A stretch of DNA of 64,000 nt from Leifsonia sp. EB41 (GTDB taxonomy: Bacteria > Actinomycetota > Actinomycetes > Actinomycetales > Microbacteriaceae), in contig NZ_JBGCCJ010000001.1 of NCBI RefSeq assembly GCF_041262565.1, positions 1,488,001 through 1,552,000 of the forward strand. The letters are read 5' to 3'. Under the pieces are notes generated by a model. That model ran no database searches and was not told the origin of the DNA. It saw nothing but the letters and a program-made list of their open reading frames with translations. How positions within the stretch are numbered: the stretch's first letter is position 1; the number at the start of each line of letters is the position of its first letter. Both the position numbers and the translations under genes were made by a program. Positions 52,541 through 60,464 of this stretch are shown here, piece after piece.

Positions 52541-52942
52541 TCACCGCGCCCCGAAGCGCGCCACCGCCTCCGGCGTGACCGGCGTGAAGAAGTTGATCAC
52601 CGTCCCGTCCGGGTCGCGGAACAGCATCGAGCGGTTGCCCCACGGCAGCGTGGTCGGCTCCATGACCAGGCCGCCCGCGAGCTCCGCGATGCGGTCGCGG
52701 TCCGCGTCGACGTCGTCGACCAGGAATTCCAGCATCATGCCGCCGTTCGAGCGCGGAGCGACGGACGCGGCCGCGAAGCGGTCGGTGAGGGCGGTGGCGC
52801 TGATCGCGATGGTGCCGCGGCTGGTCACCAGTTCGACGAACCGGTCGGTGGCCCAGTTCGCTTCGATGCCCAGAGCCTTCTCGTAGAAGGCCACGAGGCC
52901 GGGGACATCGTCGGTGGGGAAGCGGACGGATGCGAAAGTCAT
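52541..52942 (-). CDS. VOC-superfamily (glyoxalase/bleomycin-resistance-like) protein
   Basis: A 133-residue protein of the vicinal-oxygen-chelate fold. The typical end segment FRDPDGTVINFFTPV is present, and the start FASVRFPTDDVPGLVAFYEKALG matches the family. Metal-ligand positions are not fully conserved by eye, so the function (isomerase, dioxygenase-like or binding protein) is undecided. It is divergent from a MarR regulator across a large operator and is probably that regulator's target. Confidence 0.88.
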   Translation of the reverse strand: MTFASVRFPTDDVPGLVAFYEKALGIEANWATDRFVELVTSRGTIAISATALTDRFAAASVAPRSNGGMMLEFLVDDVDADRDRIAELAGGLVMEPTTLPWGNRSMLFRDPDGTVINFFTPVTPEAVARFGAR

Positions 52943-52955
52943 AGCGATCTCCTGT

Positions 52956-52991
52956 CTGTATCAGTCAACTTATATCAGTTGACTGATACAG
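52956..52991. promoter_or_regulatory. 36-bp perfect MarR operator
   Basis: Arms of 15 bp (CTGTATCAGTCAACT and its reverse complement) flank a 6-base centre TATATC. The palindrome fills the gap between the divergent VOC and MarR genes, and its right arm overlaps TACAGT, a possible -10 that ends 7 bases before the MarR ATG. Confidence 0.85.
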
Positions 52992-52999
52992 TGTAAGCC

Positions 53000-53479
53000 A
53001 TGCCCGAGCAGAACATCCACGGCCCGCGCGACTTCGGCGACCGGCTGACCTATCTCGTCCGCCGCATCGACGGCGCTCTCGGGCAGCGGCTCGACCAGCG
53101 CCTCCGCGACTACGGGCTCACCCCCGCGCAGCTCTCCGCCCTCGCGCAGCTCGACATCGAGCATCCTGGCACCCTGACGGGCGCGCAGCTCGCCGACCGC
53201 TCAGGCGTGACCGCGCAGTCGATGTCCGCGGCGATCGCCCGGCTCCTGGAGCGCGGACTGGTCAGCCGCACGCAGAGCACCGTGCACGGGAGGCGGCTCG
53301 ACGTCTCCCTCACGCCGGCCGGCGCCGACCTCCTCCGCACCGTCCAGCACGAGACCCTCGACGCGGAGGCCGCGGTCGACTTCGGGCTGGACGACGGCGA
53401 GCTCGAACAGCTCAAGCAGACGCTGCGACGCGTCGCCCGTGCGCTCGGGGTCTTCCTTCCGGCCGACCGCGCGAGCTGA
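53000..53479 (+). CDS. MarR-family regulator
   Basis: A 159-residue MarR-type winged-helix regulator. The DNA-binding part is LTGAQLADRSGVTAQSMSAAIARLLERGL near residues 56-84, with the wing near HGRRLDVSLT. The ATG at 53000 has no ribosome-binding site, consistent with a leaderless transcript from TACAGT at 52987. It is divergent from the VOC gene and is expected to bind the perfect palindrome between them. Confidence 0.9.
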   Translation: MPEQNIHGPRDFGDRLTYLVRRIDGALGQRLDQRLRDYGLTPAQLSALAQLDIEHPGTLTGAQLADRSGVTAQSMSAAIARLLERGLVSRTQSTVHGRRLDVSLTPAGADLLRTVQHETLDAEAAVDFGLDDGELEQLKQTLRRVARALGVFLPADRAS

Positions 53480-53491
53480 CCTCGGCGGAGA

Positions 53492-55120
53492 CTATTCGCG
53501 GCGCGCCTTCCGCCGCCCCCGGACCGCACCCGCGACGGACAGCGCGACCCCGCCGGCGATCAGCGTGACGGCCGCCGCCAGAAGCGGTGTCGGCGTCTCG
53601 GAACCGGTGTCAGCGAGCTCGGTGGCGCCTCCGGCCGTGGAGCTGCCGCCGCCGTCCGGGACGACGGGCGGAGGTGTCGGCGTCGGGGTGGGAGTCGGCG
53701 TCGGCACGAACGTGTTCTCGATGGTGCACGTCACCGCAGCGCCCTGCGCCACCGTGACGACATCCCCGTTCAGCACCCCGCCCACACACGACCACGCTCC
53801 GGGCGTATACCCGGTCAGCGTCCCCGACTCCGACAGTGTGTAATCCCCCGGCGCGACCACCTGGTCGGTCACGGCCGCGCTGTTCCCCGGCCCTGTGACG
53901 GTGTCCGGGCCGGAGCCCGTCAACGTCCAGTCGGACGGCTGGCCGGTCGAGCCGTCGCTGTTGTGCACGACCTTCACCAGAGTCAGGATCGGGTCCTGCG
54001 CCGGCGCCGACTCGCAGGAGAGCTGCGCGGCGAACGGGAAGTCGTGCACCTCGCGCACCTGGCCGAGGGCGCCGGGGCCGTGCACGAACGACGCGGCCAC
54101 GACGTTGCCCTCGATGTTGTTGGTCTGCACCCACGACACCGCGGCGTTCGGCGCGTACAGGGTGCCCTCCATCGCCGCGCCGCCGTTCACCGTGACCGTG
54201 GAGGCTGTCGGGAAGTTCCAGAGGATGTACGGCGCCTGGTTGCCGCTGACCCCGGCCTGGTTGGGGAACGTCCCGGTGTAGTCGCCGGTGACGTTGATGA
54301 GCAGCGGCATACTGGCGGAGGGCGCGGTGCGGTAGGTGATCTCGGTGAGCTGGCCGAGCTCCGCCGCGGTGAGGTTCAGCACGTTGGTCACGCCCGGCGT
54401 CAGGGTCAGGTAGATGCTCGTCGGGGAGGTGATCGGCCGGGTGATCGGCGTGCCGTTCGCGTCGGTGGGGAGGACGTTCTCGTCGCACCCGGCGAGCGCG
54501 GTCGCCGTGGGACGGTAGAGCGCGAAGGCCCCGTCGACGTCGATGAGCGAGCTCGGCACCGGCGTGCCGATGGAGGCGGGCGTCTGGGTCACGGTCCCGG
54601 AGATCTGCGGGTTGGTGGTCGCCGCGGCGCCCTTCGGCACGATCGAGTAGTTGATGAGGGCGTTGTTCTGGTCGTGGTCGAAAGCGGTGTAGGTGGAGGT
54701 GTCGCCGATCTTCGTGTAGCCGCCGTTGAGCACCTTGAGATTGACGCCGGTCGGCGGGAAGACGACGCCGCCTCGCACGTACAGCAGCGTCTGGACCGTG
54801 TCGCCCGGAGCGGTGAAGGTGGGAACCGCCGGTGAGTGCGCGGCGACGTTGTACGAGGTCGTGAACGACAGGTTCCCGCCGACCGCGACGGTGCCCTCCG
54901 ACTCGTCCGCCGACAGCAGGACGTTCCCCTGCGCGATCACCAGGAACCCGCTGTTCGCCGGGTGCCCGGCCAGCGGCTGGGCGACGGGGTTGATCGGCCC
55001 GAGGGCGGTCGCCCCCGGTGCGGCGACCGCGGCCTGCGGGAGGGCGAGACCGCCCAGCAGCGCCGCCCCCAGTGCGGCCGCCGCGATCCCTGCCCGTGTC
55101 GAGAGTTGAGCCCCCCTCAT
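53492..55120 (-). CDS. Choice-of-anchor-A surface protein with LADTG sorting signal
   Basis: A 542-residue exported protein: signal peptide ending near AVAAPG (residue about 35), a choice-of-anchor-A domain (about 40-360), a Cna-B-like beta domain (about 375-470; LTLVKVVHNSDGSTG), a Thr-Pro linker and a C-terminal sorting signal LADTG with membrane span and RRKARRE tail. LAxTG is the motif of class E sortases in high-GC Gram-positives. It would be wall-anchored; ligand unknown. The ATG at 55120 lacks a strong ribosome-binding site. It is a single gene on the minus strand. Confidence 0.88.
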   Translation of the reverse strand: MRGAQLSTRAGIAAAALGAALLGGLALPQAAVAAPGATALGPINPVAQPLAGHPANSGFLVIAQGNVLLSADESEGTVAVGGNLSFTTSYNVAAHSPAVPTFTAPGDTVQTLLYVRGGVVFPPTGVNLKVLNGGYTKIGDTSTYTAFDHDQNNALINYSIVPKGAAATTNPQISGTVTQTPASIGTPVPSSLIDVDGAFALYRPTATALAGCDENVLPTDANGTPITRPITSPTSIYLTLTPGVTNVLNLTAAELGQLTEITYRTAPSASMPLLINVTGDYTGTFPNQAGVSGNQAPYILWNFPTASTVTVNGGAAMEGTLYAPNAAVSWVQTNNIEGNVVAASFVHGPGALGQVREVHDFPFAAQLSCESAPAQDPILTLVKVVHNSDGSTGQPSDWTLTGSGPDTVTGPGNSAAVTDQVVAPGDYTLSESGTLTGYTPGAWSCVGGVLNGDVVTVAQGAAVTCTIENTFVPTPTPTPTPTPPPVVPDGGGSSTAGGATELADTGSETPTPLLAAAVTLIAGGVALSVAGAVRGRRKARRE

Positions 55121-55176
55121 GCCGGGGAGTCTAGGTCGGCACCAGGAACACATCAACCCCCGGCGTCGGGGACACC

Positions 55177-56490
55177 TCAGCGGTAGTCGTACACCCGCTT
55201 GTACTTGCCCTCGCTGCGCGGCAGCTCCCCCGGCTCGGCGAGCACCACGTCCACGGTCGTGCCGATGTGCACCTTGATCTTCTGCCGGAGCACCTGCGCG
55301 GCGGCCTCGCAGACCTCGCGGTCGAGGTCGGGATGGCGCTCGATCCGCACGGTGAGCGCGTCCATCCGGCCCTCCTTGCGCAGTTCGAGGATGAAGTGCG
55401 GCGTCAGCGTCTCGATGCCGAGCACCAGCTCCTCGATCTGGGTCGGGAACAGGTTGACGCCACGCAGGATGATCATGTCGTCGTCGCGGCCGGTGATCTT
55501 CTCGATGCGGCGCAGCGCCGGGTACGCGCTGCCGGGCAGCAGGCGGGTCAGGTCGCGCGTGCGGTAGCGGATGACCGGGAAGGCCTCCTTGGTCAGCGAC
55601 GTGAAGACCAGCTCGCCGGTCGTTCCGTCGGCCACGGGCAGGCCGGTCTCGTGGTCGATGACCTCCGGGAGGAAGTGGTCCTCCCAGACGTGCGGGCCGT
55701 CCTTCGTGACCACCGACTCGCTCGCGACGCCCGGCCCCATCACCTCGCTGAGTCCGTAGATGTCGACCGCGTCGAGGCCGAGGCGGTGCTCGATCTCGCG
55801 GCGGAGCTCGTTCGTCCAGGGCTCGGCGCCGAGGATCGCGACCTTCAGCGACGTGCCGCGCGGGTCGAGCCCCGCGGCTTCGATGGCGTCGGCGATGGTC
55901 AGCAGGTAGCTGGGCGTGCACATGATCGCGTCCGGCTCGAAGTCGTGGATGAGCTGCACCTGCCGCGCGGTCTGGCCTCCCGACATCGGGATGACCGTCG
56001 CGCCGAGCCGCTCGATGCCCGCGTGCGCGCCGAGGCCGCCGGTGAAGAGACCGTAGCCGTAGGCGTTGTGGACCTTCCAGCCGGCGCCGACCCCGGCGGC
56101 CTGGAGGGAGCGTGCGACCAGGCCGGCCCAGCGGTCGAGGTCGCCCTGCGTGTAGCCGACGACGGTCGGCCGCCCGGTCGTCCCGGACGAGGCGTGGATG
56201 CGGCGGATCTCCTCCATCGGCACCGCGAACATCCCGAACGGGTACGTCGAGCGCAGGTCCTCCTTCGTCGTGAAGGGGAGGCGCACGATGTCCTCGAGTG
56301 TCCTGATGTCGTCCGGGCCGACGCCCGCGGCGTCGAACTTCGCGCGGTAGAGCGGGACGTTCTCGTAGGCGTGCCGCACGGTCCACTGCAGCCGCTTGAG
56401 CTGGAGGTCGCGAAGCTCGTCGCGGCTGATCGCCACGGGGTCGATCTCGGTCAGGTCGGGGGCGGCGGGGGCCGGTGTCGTCGTCGACAT
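55177..56490 (-). CDS. paaK: Phenylacetate-CoA ligase
   Basis: A 437-residue adenylate-forming enzyme of the PaaK family, which makes phenylacetyl-CoA from phenylacetate, ATP and CoA in the cytoplasm. The phosphate loop is SSGTTGRPT (about 101-109); other family parts are VHNAYGYGLFTGG, DIYGLSEVMGPG and the C-terminal KYKRVYDYR. Its length is normal. It follows the PaaI-type thioesterase gene by 15 bases in one operon behind a PaaR-like operator. Confidence 0.93.
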   Translation of the reverse strand: MSTTTPAPAAPDLTEIDPVAISRDELRDLQLKRLQWTVRHAYENVPLYRAKFDAAGVGPDDIRTLEDIVRLPFTTKEDLRSTYPFGMFAVPMEEIRRIHASSGTTGRPTVVGYTQGDLDRWAGLVARSLQAAGVGAGWKVHNAYGYGLFTGGLGAHAGIERLGATVIPMSGGQTARQVQLIHDFEPDAIMCTPSYLLTIADAIEAAGLDPRGTSLKVAILGAEPWTNELRREIEHRLGLDAVDIYGLSEVMGPGVASESVVTKDGPHVWEDHFLPEVIDHETGLPVADGTTGELVFTSLTKEAFPVIRYRTRDLTRLLPGSAYPALRRIEKITGRDDDMIILRGVNLFPTQIEELVLGIETLTPHFILELRKEGRMDALTVRIERHPDLDREVCEAAAQVLRQKIKVHIGTTVDVVLAEPGELPRSEGKYKRVYDYR

Positions 56491-56505
56491 GGTGTCCTTA
56501 CGGGG

Positions 56506-56946
56506 TCATTCGGTGGTGCTGCCGTGCTCGACGGCCGACCGGTTGGTGGTGAGCGAGCGGCCGCGGAACTCCGCGACCACGTCGCCGGTCTCGTCGGTCA
56601 CGGTGACGTCGTAGACGCCGTTGCGGCCGACCACCGTGCGGCGCACGGCGCGGGCGGTGAGGGTCTGACCGGCCCGGGTGGACTTGAGGAAGGTGATGTC
56701 GGCGCCGGCGGCGACGGTCACCCGTTCGTCCTCGTTGCAGGCGATGGCGAAGGCGGTATCGGCGAGTGCGAACACCAGGCCGCCGTGCGTGATGGCGAAG
56801 CCGTTCGTCATGTCCTCGCGGACCGTCATGCCGACGACCGCCTCGCCGGGCTCGTCTTTCTCGACCACCATGCCGAGCGCCGCGGACGCGCGGTCCCGGA
56901 GCATCATGGGACGGACTGACTCTGAGCTCATGTGCGCACCACCCAC
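56506..56946 (-). CDS. paaI: PaaI-type hydroxyphenylacetyl-CoA thioesterase
   Basis: A 146-residue hotdog-fold thioesterase matching PaaI, which hydrolyses phenylacetyl-CoA-derived intermediates and so relieves CoA trapping. The conserved NGFAITHGGLVFALADTAFA segment (about 48-67) is present. The GTG at 56946 is chosen because GAGGAGG lies 4 bases before it; an ATG at 56931 is a possible shorter start. It is the first gene of the paa operon. Confidence 0.85.
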   Translation of the reverse strand: MGGAHMSSESVRPMMLRDRASAALGMVVEKDEPGEAVVGMTVREDMTNGFAITHGGLVFALADTAFAIACNEDERVTVAAGADITFLKSTRAGQTLTARAVRRTVVGRNGVYDVTVTDETGDVVAEFRGRSLTTNRSAVEHGSTTE

Positions 56947-56962
56947 GGAACCTCCTCGTTCC

Positions 56963-56980
56963 TTACCGATCGTTCAGTAA
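56963..56980. promoter_or_regulatory. PaaR-like TetR-type operator
   Basis: TTACCGATCGTTCAGTAA is an imperfect 18-bp inverted repeat of the ACCGA-N4-TCGGT kind seen for TetR-family regulators of phenylacetate genes. It lies 16 bases upstream of the paaI start. No PaaR gene is in the window. Confidence 0.65.
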
Positions 56981-57041
56981 ATAGTGGCATCGAGGGTGCC
57001 GCGGCGCAACAGCGGGGCGAGAACTTCACCCGCGGGAGGTG

Positions 57042-59240
57042 TTACGACACGGGAAGGACGCGGTGGCCGCGCGCCGGAAGCACCAGCGGCCCAGCGGTCA
57101 CGGCGACGCCGTCGAGCACGGGACGGAGCGTCACCGGGTAGGGCGCGACATTGATCGCGACGACGGCGGCCGCCTGCTCGCTCGCGACCGGGACGGCGAT
57201 GGCGCCCGCGCGATCGGCCCCGAGCTCCAGCCGTTGCCGCACCCCGACCGCCTCCAGCAGCGACCGCCAGAAACCCGCGTGCACCGGGTAGTCGGCGCCG
57301 AGCACCACGGCGACCCCGCCGCCGGGCGTCTCGACGCGCATCGCCGCTGGGAGGCCGCTCCCGGTCTCCCGGAGCAGCGGCTCGCCGTCCCCGGCGAGGA
57401 GCTGGGCCCGCGTCACGCGGACCTCCCGCGCTCCATGCCCGGCGAGCGGACCGACCGCGCGGACGCTCGGGAAGTACTGACGCTCGGCGTGCATGCTCTC
57501 CACCACCACGCCCGCACTCGTCAGGCCGAGCGCGTCGGCGAGGACGGTGCACGGCGAGCCGTCGACGTCCTCAGCAGGGAGGTCGCCGGCGAGCAACAGC
57601 CGGCCTCCCGTCCCGAGGTGCCGCGCCAGGAACTCCTGCACACCGCGGCCGAGCTCGCGTCCCGTCGCCAGGACGATGAGCTCGCGCTCGCGTCCGTCCC
57701 GGGTGTCGGCGGATGCGCCCGCGCTCCACGCCTCGTCGCTGCCGGCGGCGGCCTGGAGGTCGAGCGCCCGGAAGCTCCAGCCGCCGAACACGAGCGCGCG
57801 GGCGAGGGTCTGCCGCACGCCGAGGCCGCGGTGCAGCTCGCGGTCGCGCACCTGCTCCGCGCGACGGGTGGCCGCCGGATGCCGGTACTCGGTGAGGTAG
57901 TGGTCGGCGACGAAGCCGAGCACCAGGTCGTCGGTGAGCTGCGCCGCCGTCGCGAACAGTGCGGCGTGCTCCATCACGGTGCGCGCCGCCTCCACGACGC
58001 CGTCGAGGCCCGCGGACGGTTCGCCCTCCGGCCCGATCGGCGCGGCGAACCCGTGCCGCTCGCCCGTGAAGGAGATGCGGTCGTTGCCGTCGCCCACCGG
58101 CTCGTCGAGCAGCGGGTTGATCCCGCCCGCGAACAGGTAGTAGTTGATCAGCCGGGTGCCCTGCGCCACGTCCAGCAGCGTCTTGAGCACGGTCGCCTCC
58201 GGCGAGACGAGCTGGGCGAGGTCCTCGCTGTAGTCTCCGCTGCCCGCGTCGAACTCCAGCGCGGTCAGCGGTTGGTCCGCGTCGTTCACCGCGGCCGTGA
58301 ACGCGTTGGCGACGTAGAGGTCGGCGGCGTCGGTCACGGTGAGCTCGCCGAGGTACATGTCGGTCCCGGCGGCGACACCCGGCCGGCCGCGGTACGACTG
58401 CGCGAGCTGGCTGATCCCGATCGGGAACGTCAGCCCGCGGCCGGCGTCGGTGCCGTGGATGTTGACGAGCAGGGGTGCGGTGATCCCGGCCGCCCGAGCC
58501 CAGCCCTCCAGGCGCTGCAGGTAGGCGGCGTACCGGCTGCGCACGAACCGGCCGAGCTGCTGGTGCAGTGCGAGCTCCGCGTCGGTGTGCGCTGCACCCG
58601 TGCGCGGGTTCGTCGTCTCCCCCGACCACTGCGCGAACGCCCGCAGCGCGTCGTCGGTGAGCGTCGGGGTGTTCGACACCCAGTCGAGCATGCCGACCTC
58701 GTTGTCGAGCTGCACCGCGATCACCGGACCGCCGTGCTCGCGCTGCCGCGCCGCGATCACCGGGAGGACCGCGTCGAACCAGGCCGACGACTCCGTCAGG
58801 AACGCCGGCGCCAGGTAGTCGAGCGAGTGCGTCGACCCCGGCTCGCCGTCCCAGCCGAGCTGACGGACCTCGGGATGCTCGTGCAGCACGCGGAACGGGA
58901 TGCCCTCGTTCTTCAGCTCCGCCATCTGGAACGGGCCGGGCCGCGCGATGAACCACAGCCCGTGCTCTGCGCACAGGTCGATGAACGCGCCCAGGTCGCG
59001 CTCCGGCCGGGTCGACCCGGCCAGGTCGACCGTACCGTCGGGCAGCTCGTGCCAGATCCACGGGATGTAGGACGCGACGGCGTTGAGCCCGGCCTCCCGG
59101 GCGGCCACGAGGCGGTCCGCCCACTCGTGCCGCGGCACCCGGAAGTAGTGCACCTCGCCGGCGAGCACCATTCGGGGCTCCCCGTCGATCAGGATGCGCG
59201 AGCCGGCCAGAGTGGTCGGGAGCCCGGGCACCGCGCTCAC
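57042..59240 (-). CDS. GH35-like beta-galactosidase
   Basis: A 732-residue cytoplasmic glycosidase of the GH35/GH-A clan type. The TIM barrel (about 10-350) begins RMVLAGEVHYFRVPRHEW; the acid/base is Glu181 in LDNEVG and Glu329 in TALEFDAG is the likely nucleophile. The C-terminal half holds beta-sandwich domains. The start GTG at 59240 overlaps the upstream GH1 stop (GTGA). It probably removes beta-galactosyl or related ends from imported oligosaccharides, working with the GH1 enzyme and the ABC transporter upstream. Confidence 0.82.
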   Translation of the reverse strand: MSAVPGLPTTLAGSRILIDGEPRMVLAGEVHYFRVPRHEWADRLVAAREAGLNAVASYIPWIWHELPDGTVDLAGSTRPERDLGAFIDLCAEHGLWFIARPGPFQMAELKNEGIPFRVLHEHPEVRQLGWDGEPGSTHSLDYLAPAFLTESSAWFDAVLPVIAARQREHGGPVIAVQLDNEVGMLDWVSNTPTLTDDALRAFAQWSGETTNPRTGAAHTDAELALHQQLGRFVRSRYAAYLQRLEGWARAAGITAPLLVNIHGTDAGRGLTFPIGISQLAQSYRGRPGVAAGTDMYLGELTVTDAADLYVANAFTAAVNDADQPLTALEFDAGSGDYSEDLAQLVSPEATVLKTLLDVAQGTRLINYYLFAGGINPLLDEPVGDGNDRISFTGERHGFAAPIGPEGEPSAGLDGVVEAARTVMEHAALFATAAQLTDDLVLGFVADHYLTEYRHPAATRRAEQVRDRELHRGLGVRQTLARALVFGGWSFRALDLQAAAGSDEAWSAGASADTRDGRERELIVLATGRELGRGVQEFLARHLGTGGRLLLAGDLPAEDVDGSPCTVLADALGLTSAGVVVESMHAERQYFPSVRAVGPLAGHGAREVRVTRAQLLAGDGEPLLRETGSGLPAAMRVETPGGGVAVVLGADYPVHAGFWRSLLEAVGVRQRLELGADRAGAIAVPVASEQAAAVVAINVAPYPVTLRPVLDGVAVTAGPLVLPARGHRVLPVS

Positions 59241-60409
59241 AGGCCGTTCTGCCGCGCGATCGAGCCCAGCCGGCCGAGCGACGGCTTGGGGGTGCGCTCG
59301 AACGTCTCCAGGTCGACCCCGATGAGCCCGAACGTCGGCCGGTACCCGCTGGCCCACTCGTAGTTGTCGAGGGCGCTCCAGTGCAGGTAGCCGCGCACGT
59401 CCACCCCCTCGGCGATGGTCTCGTGGATGGCGCGCAGCGACGCCTCGGTGTAGTCGATCCGGCGGCTGTCGTTCGCGGTCGCGATGCCGTTCTCGGTGAC
59501 CATGATCGGGGTGTGCCCGCTCTTCTCCCACGCCGCGCGGATGCCGTCGGCGGCGGCCTGCGGGAAGTACTCCCAGCCGGTCAGCGTCGTCTCGGCGTCC
59601 TCCGCGACGGGGAGGGGGCCCTCCGGGCCGACGAATGTGCGGGTGTACGCCTGCACGCCCAGGAAGTCGTCGCCGGCGGACTCCTCCAGGTACCAGTCGT
59701 CGCGCGGGTAGCCGTACTCGTGCAGCATCTCGGCGGAGCCCGGCTCCTCGGTCGGGATGAAGTCCTGCGTGGCGATGGTCCAGCCGCTCTGGAGTCCGGG
59801 GACGGACGACAGCACCTCGCGGGAGCGGCGGTGCGAGGCCAGCAACGCGTCGGCGACGTGGAGGTCGGGGTTCGGGAGGCCGTAGGCGACCAGGTTCTCC
59901 GCCTTCTCGCCGCCCGCGAGCATCGCCGCGATGTTCGGCTCGTTGATCGTGCACACGTAGCGCACGCCGTCCTGGAGGATCGGCAGCACGGTCTCGGTGT
60001 AGCGCGCGAACAGGTCGGGGGCCTCCGGGTTGCGCCAGAAGCCGGCCTGGTCCATCCAGCGCGGCACGGTGAAGTGCATGAGCGTCACGACCGGCTCCAG
60101 ACCGACGTCGAGGCAGGCGTCGATCATGCGGCGGTAGTGGTCGAGGTTCGCGCGCGAGACGAAGCCGCGCTCCGGCTCGATGCGCGCCCACTCCACCGAG
60201 AAGCGGTAGCTGTTCAGGCCCGCGTCGGCGAGGAGGCGCAGGTCCTCCGGGTACCGGTTGTAGTGGTCGGCGGCGTCGCCGCTCGGCTCCACGATCGCCG
60301 TGCCGGGCGCGTGCTCCATGACCCACCAGTTGCTGTTGACGTTGTTGCCCTCCACCTGGTGAGCGGCGGTCGCGGCGCCCCAGAGGAAGCCGTCGGGGAA
60401 GGTGAGCAC
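59237..60409 (-). CDS. GH1 beta-glucosidase
   Basis: A 390-residue GH1 enzyme, slightly short for the family. The acid/base Glu157 is in TINEPN and the nucleophile Glu306 in VTENG. The N-terminal FPDGFLWGAATAAHQVEG segment is typical. There is no signal peptide, so it acts on imported substrates such as beta-glucosides. It follows the ABC transporter ATPase by 55 bases on the same strand, pointing to a single uptake-and-cleavage operon. Confidence 0.92.
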   Translation of the reverse strand: MLTFPDGFLWGAATAAHQVEGNNVNSNWWVMEHAPGTAIVEPSGDAADHYNRYPEDLRLLADAGLNSYRFSVEWARIEPERGFVSRANLDHYRRMIDACLDVGLEPVVTLMHFTVPRWMDQAGFWRNPEAPDLFARYTETVLPILQDGVRYVCTINEPNIAAMLAGGEKAENLVAYGLPNPDLHVADALLASHRRSREVLSSVPGLQSGWTIATQDFIPTEEPGSAEMLHEYGYPRDDWYLEESAGDDFLGVQAYTRTFVGPEGPLPVAEDAETTLTGWEYFPQAAADGIRAAWEKSGHTPIMVTENGIATANDSRRIDYTEASLRAIHETIAEGVDVRGYLHWSALDNYEWASGYRPTFGLIGVDLETFERTPKPSLGRLGSIARQNGL

Positions 60410-60464
60410 AGAGTTCTCCTTGGTGTGGTCGGTCGGGAGTCGGGTCTGGACTTGTGGCCAGGGT

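Noticed and set aside
53492-56386. A single 964-residue fusion of the phenylacetate-ligase region with the choice-of-anchor-A protein
   Set aside because: The first half is an off-frame shadow of paaK. The surface protein has its own ATG at 55120 and signal peptide.
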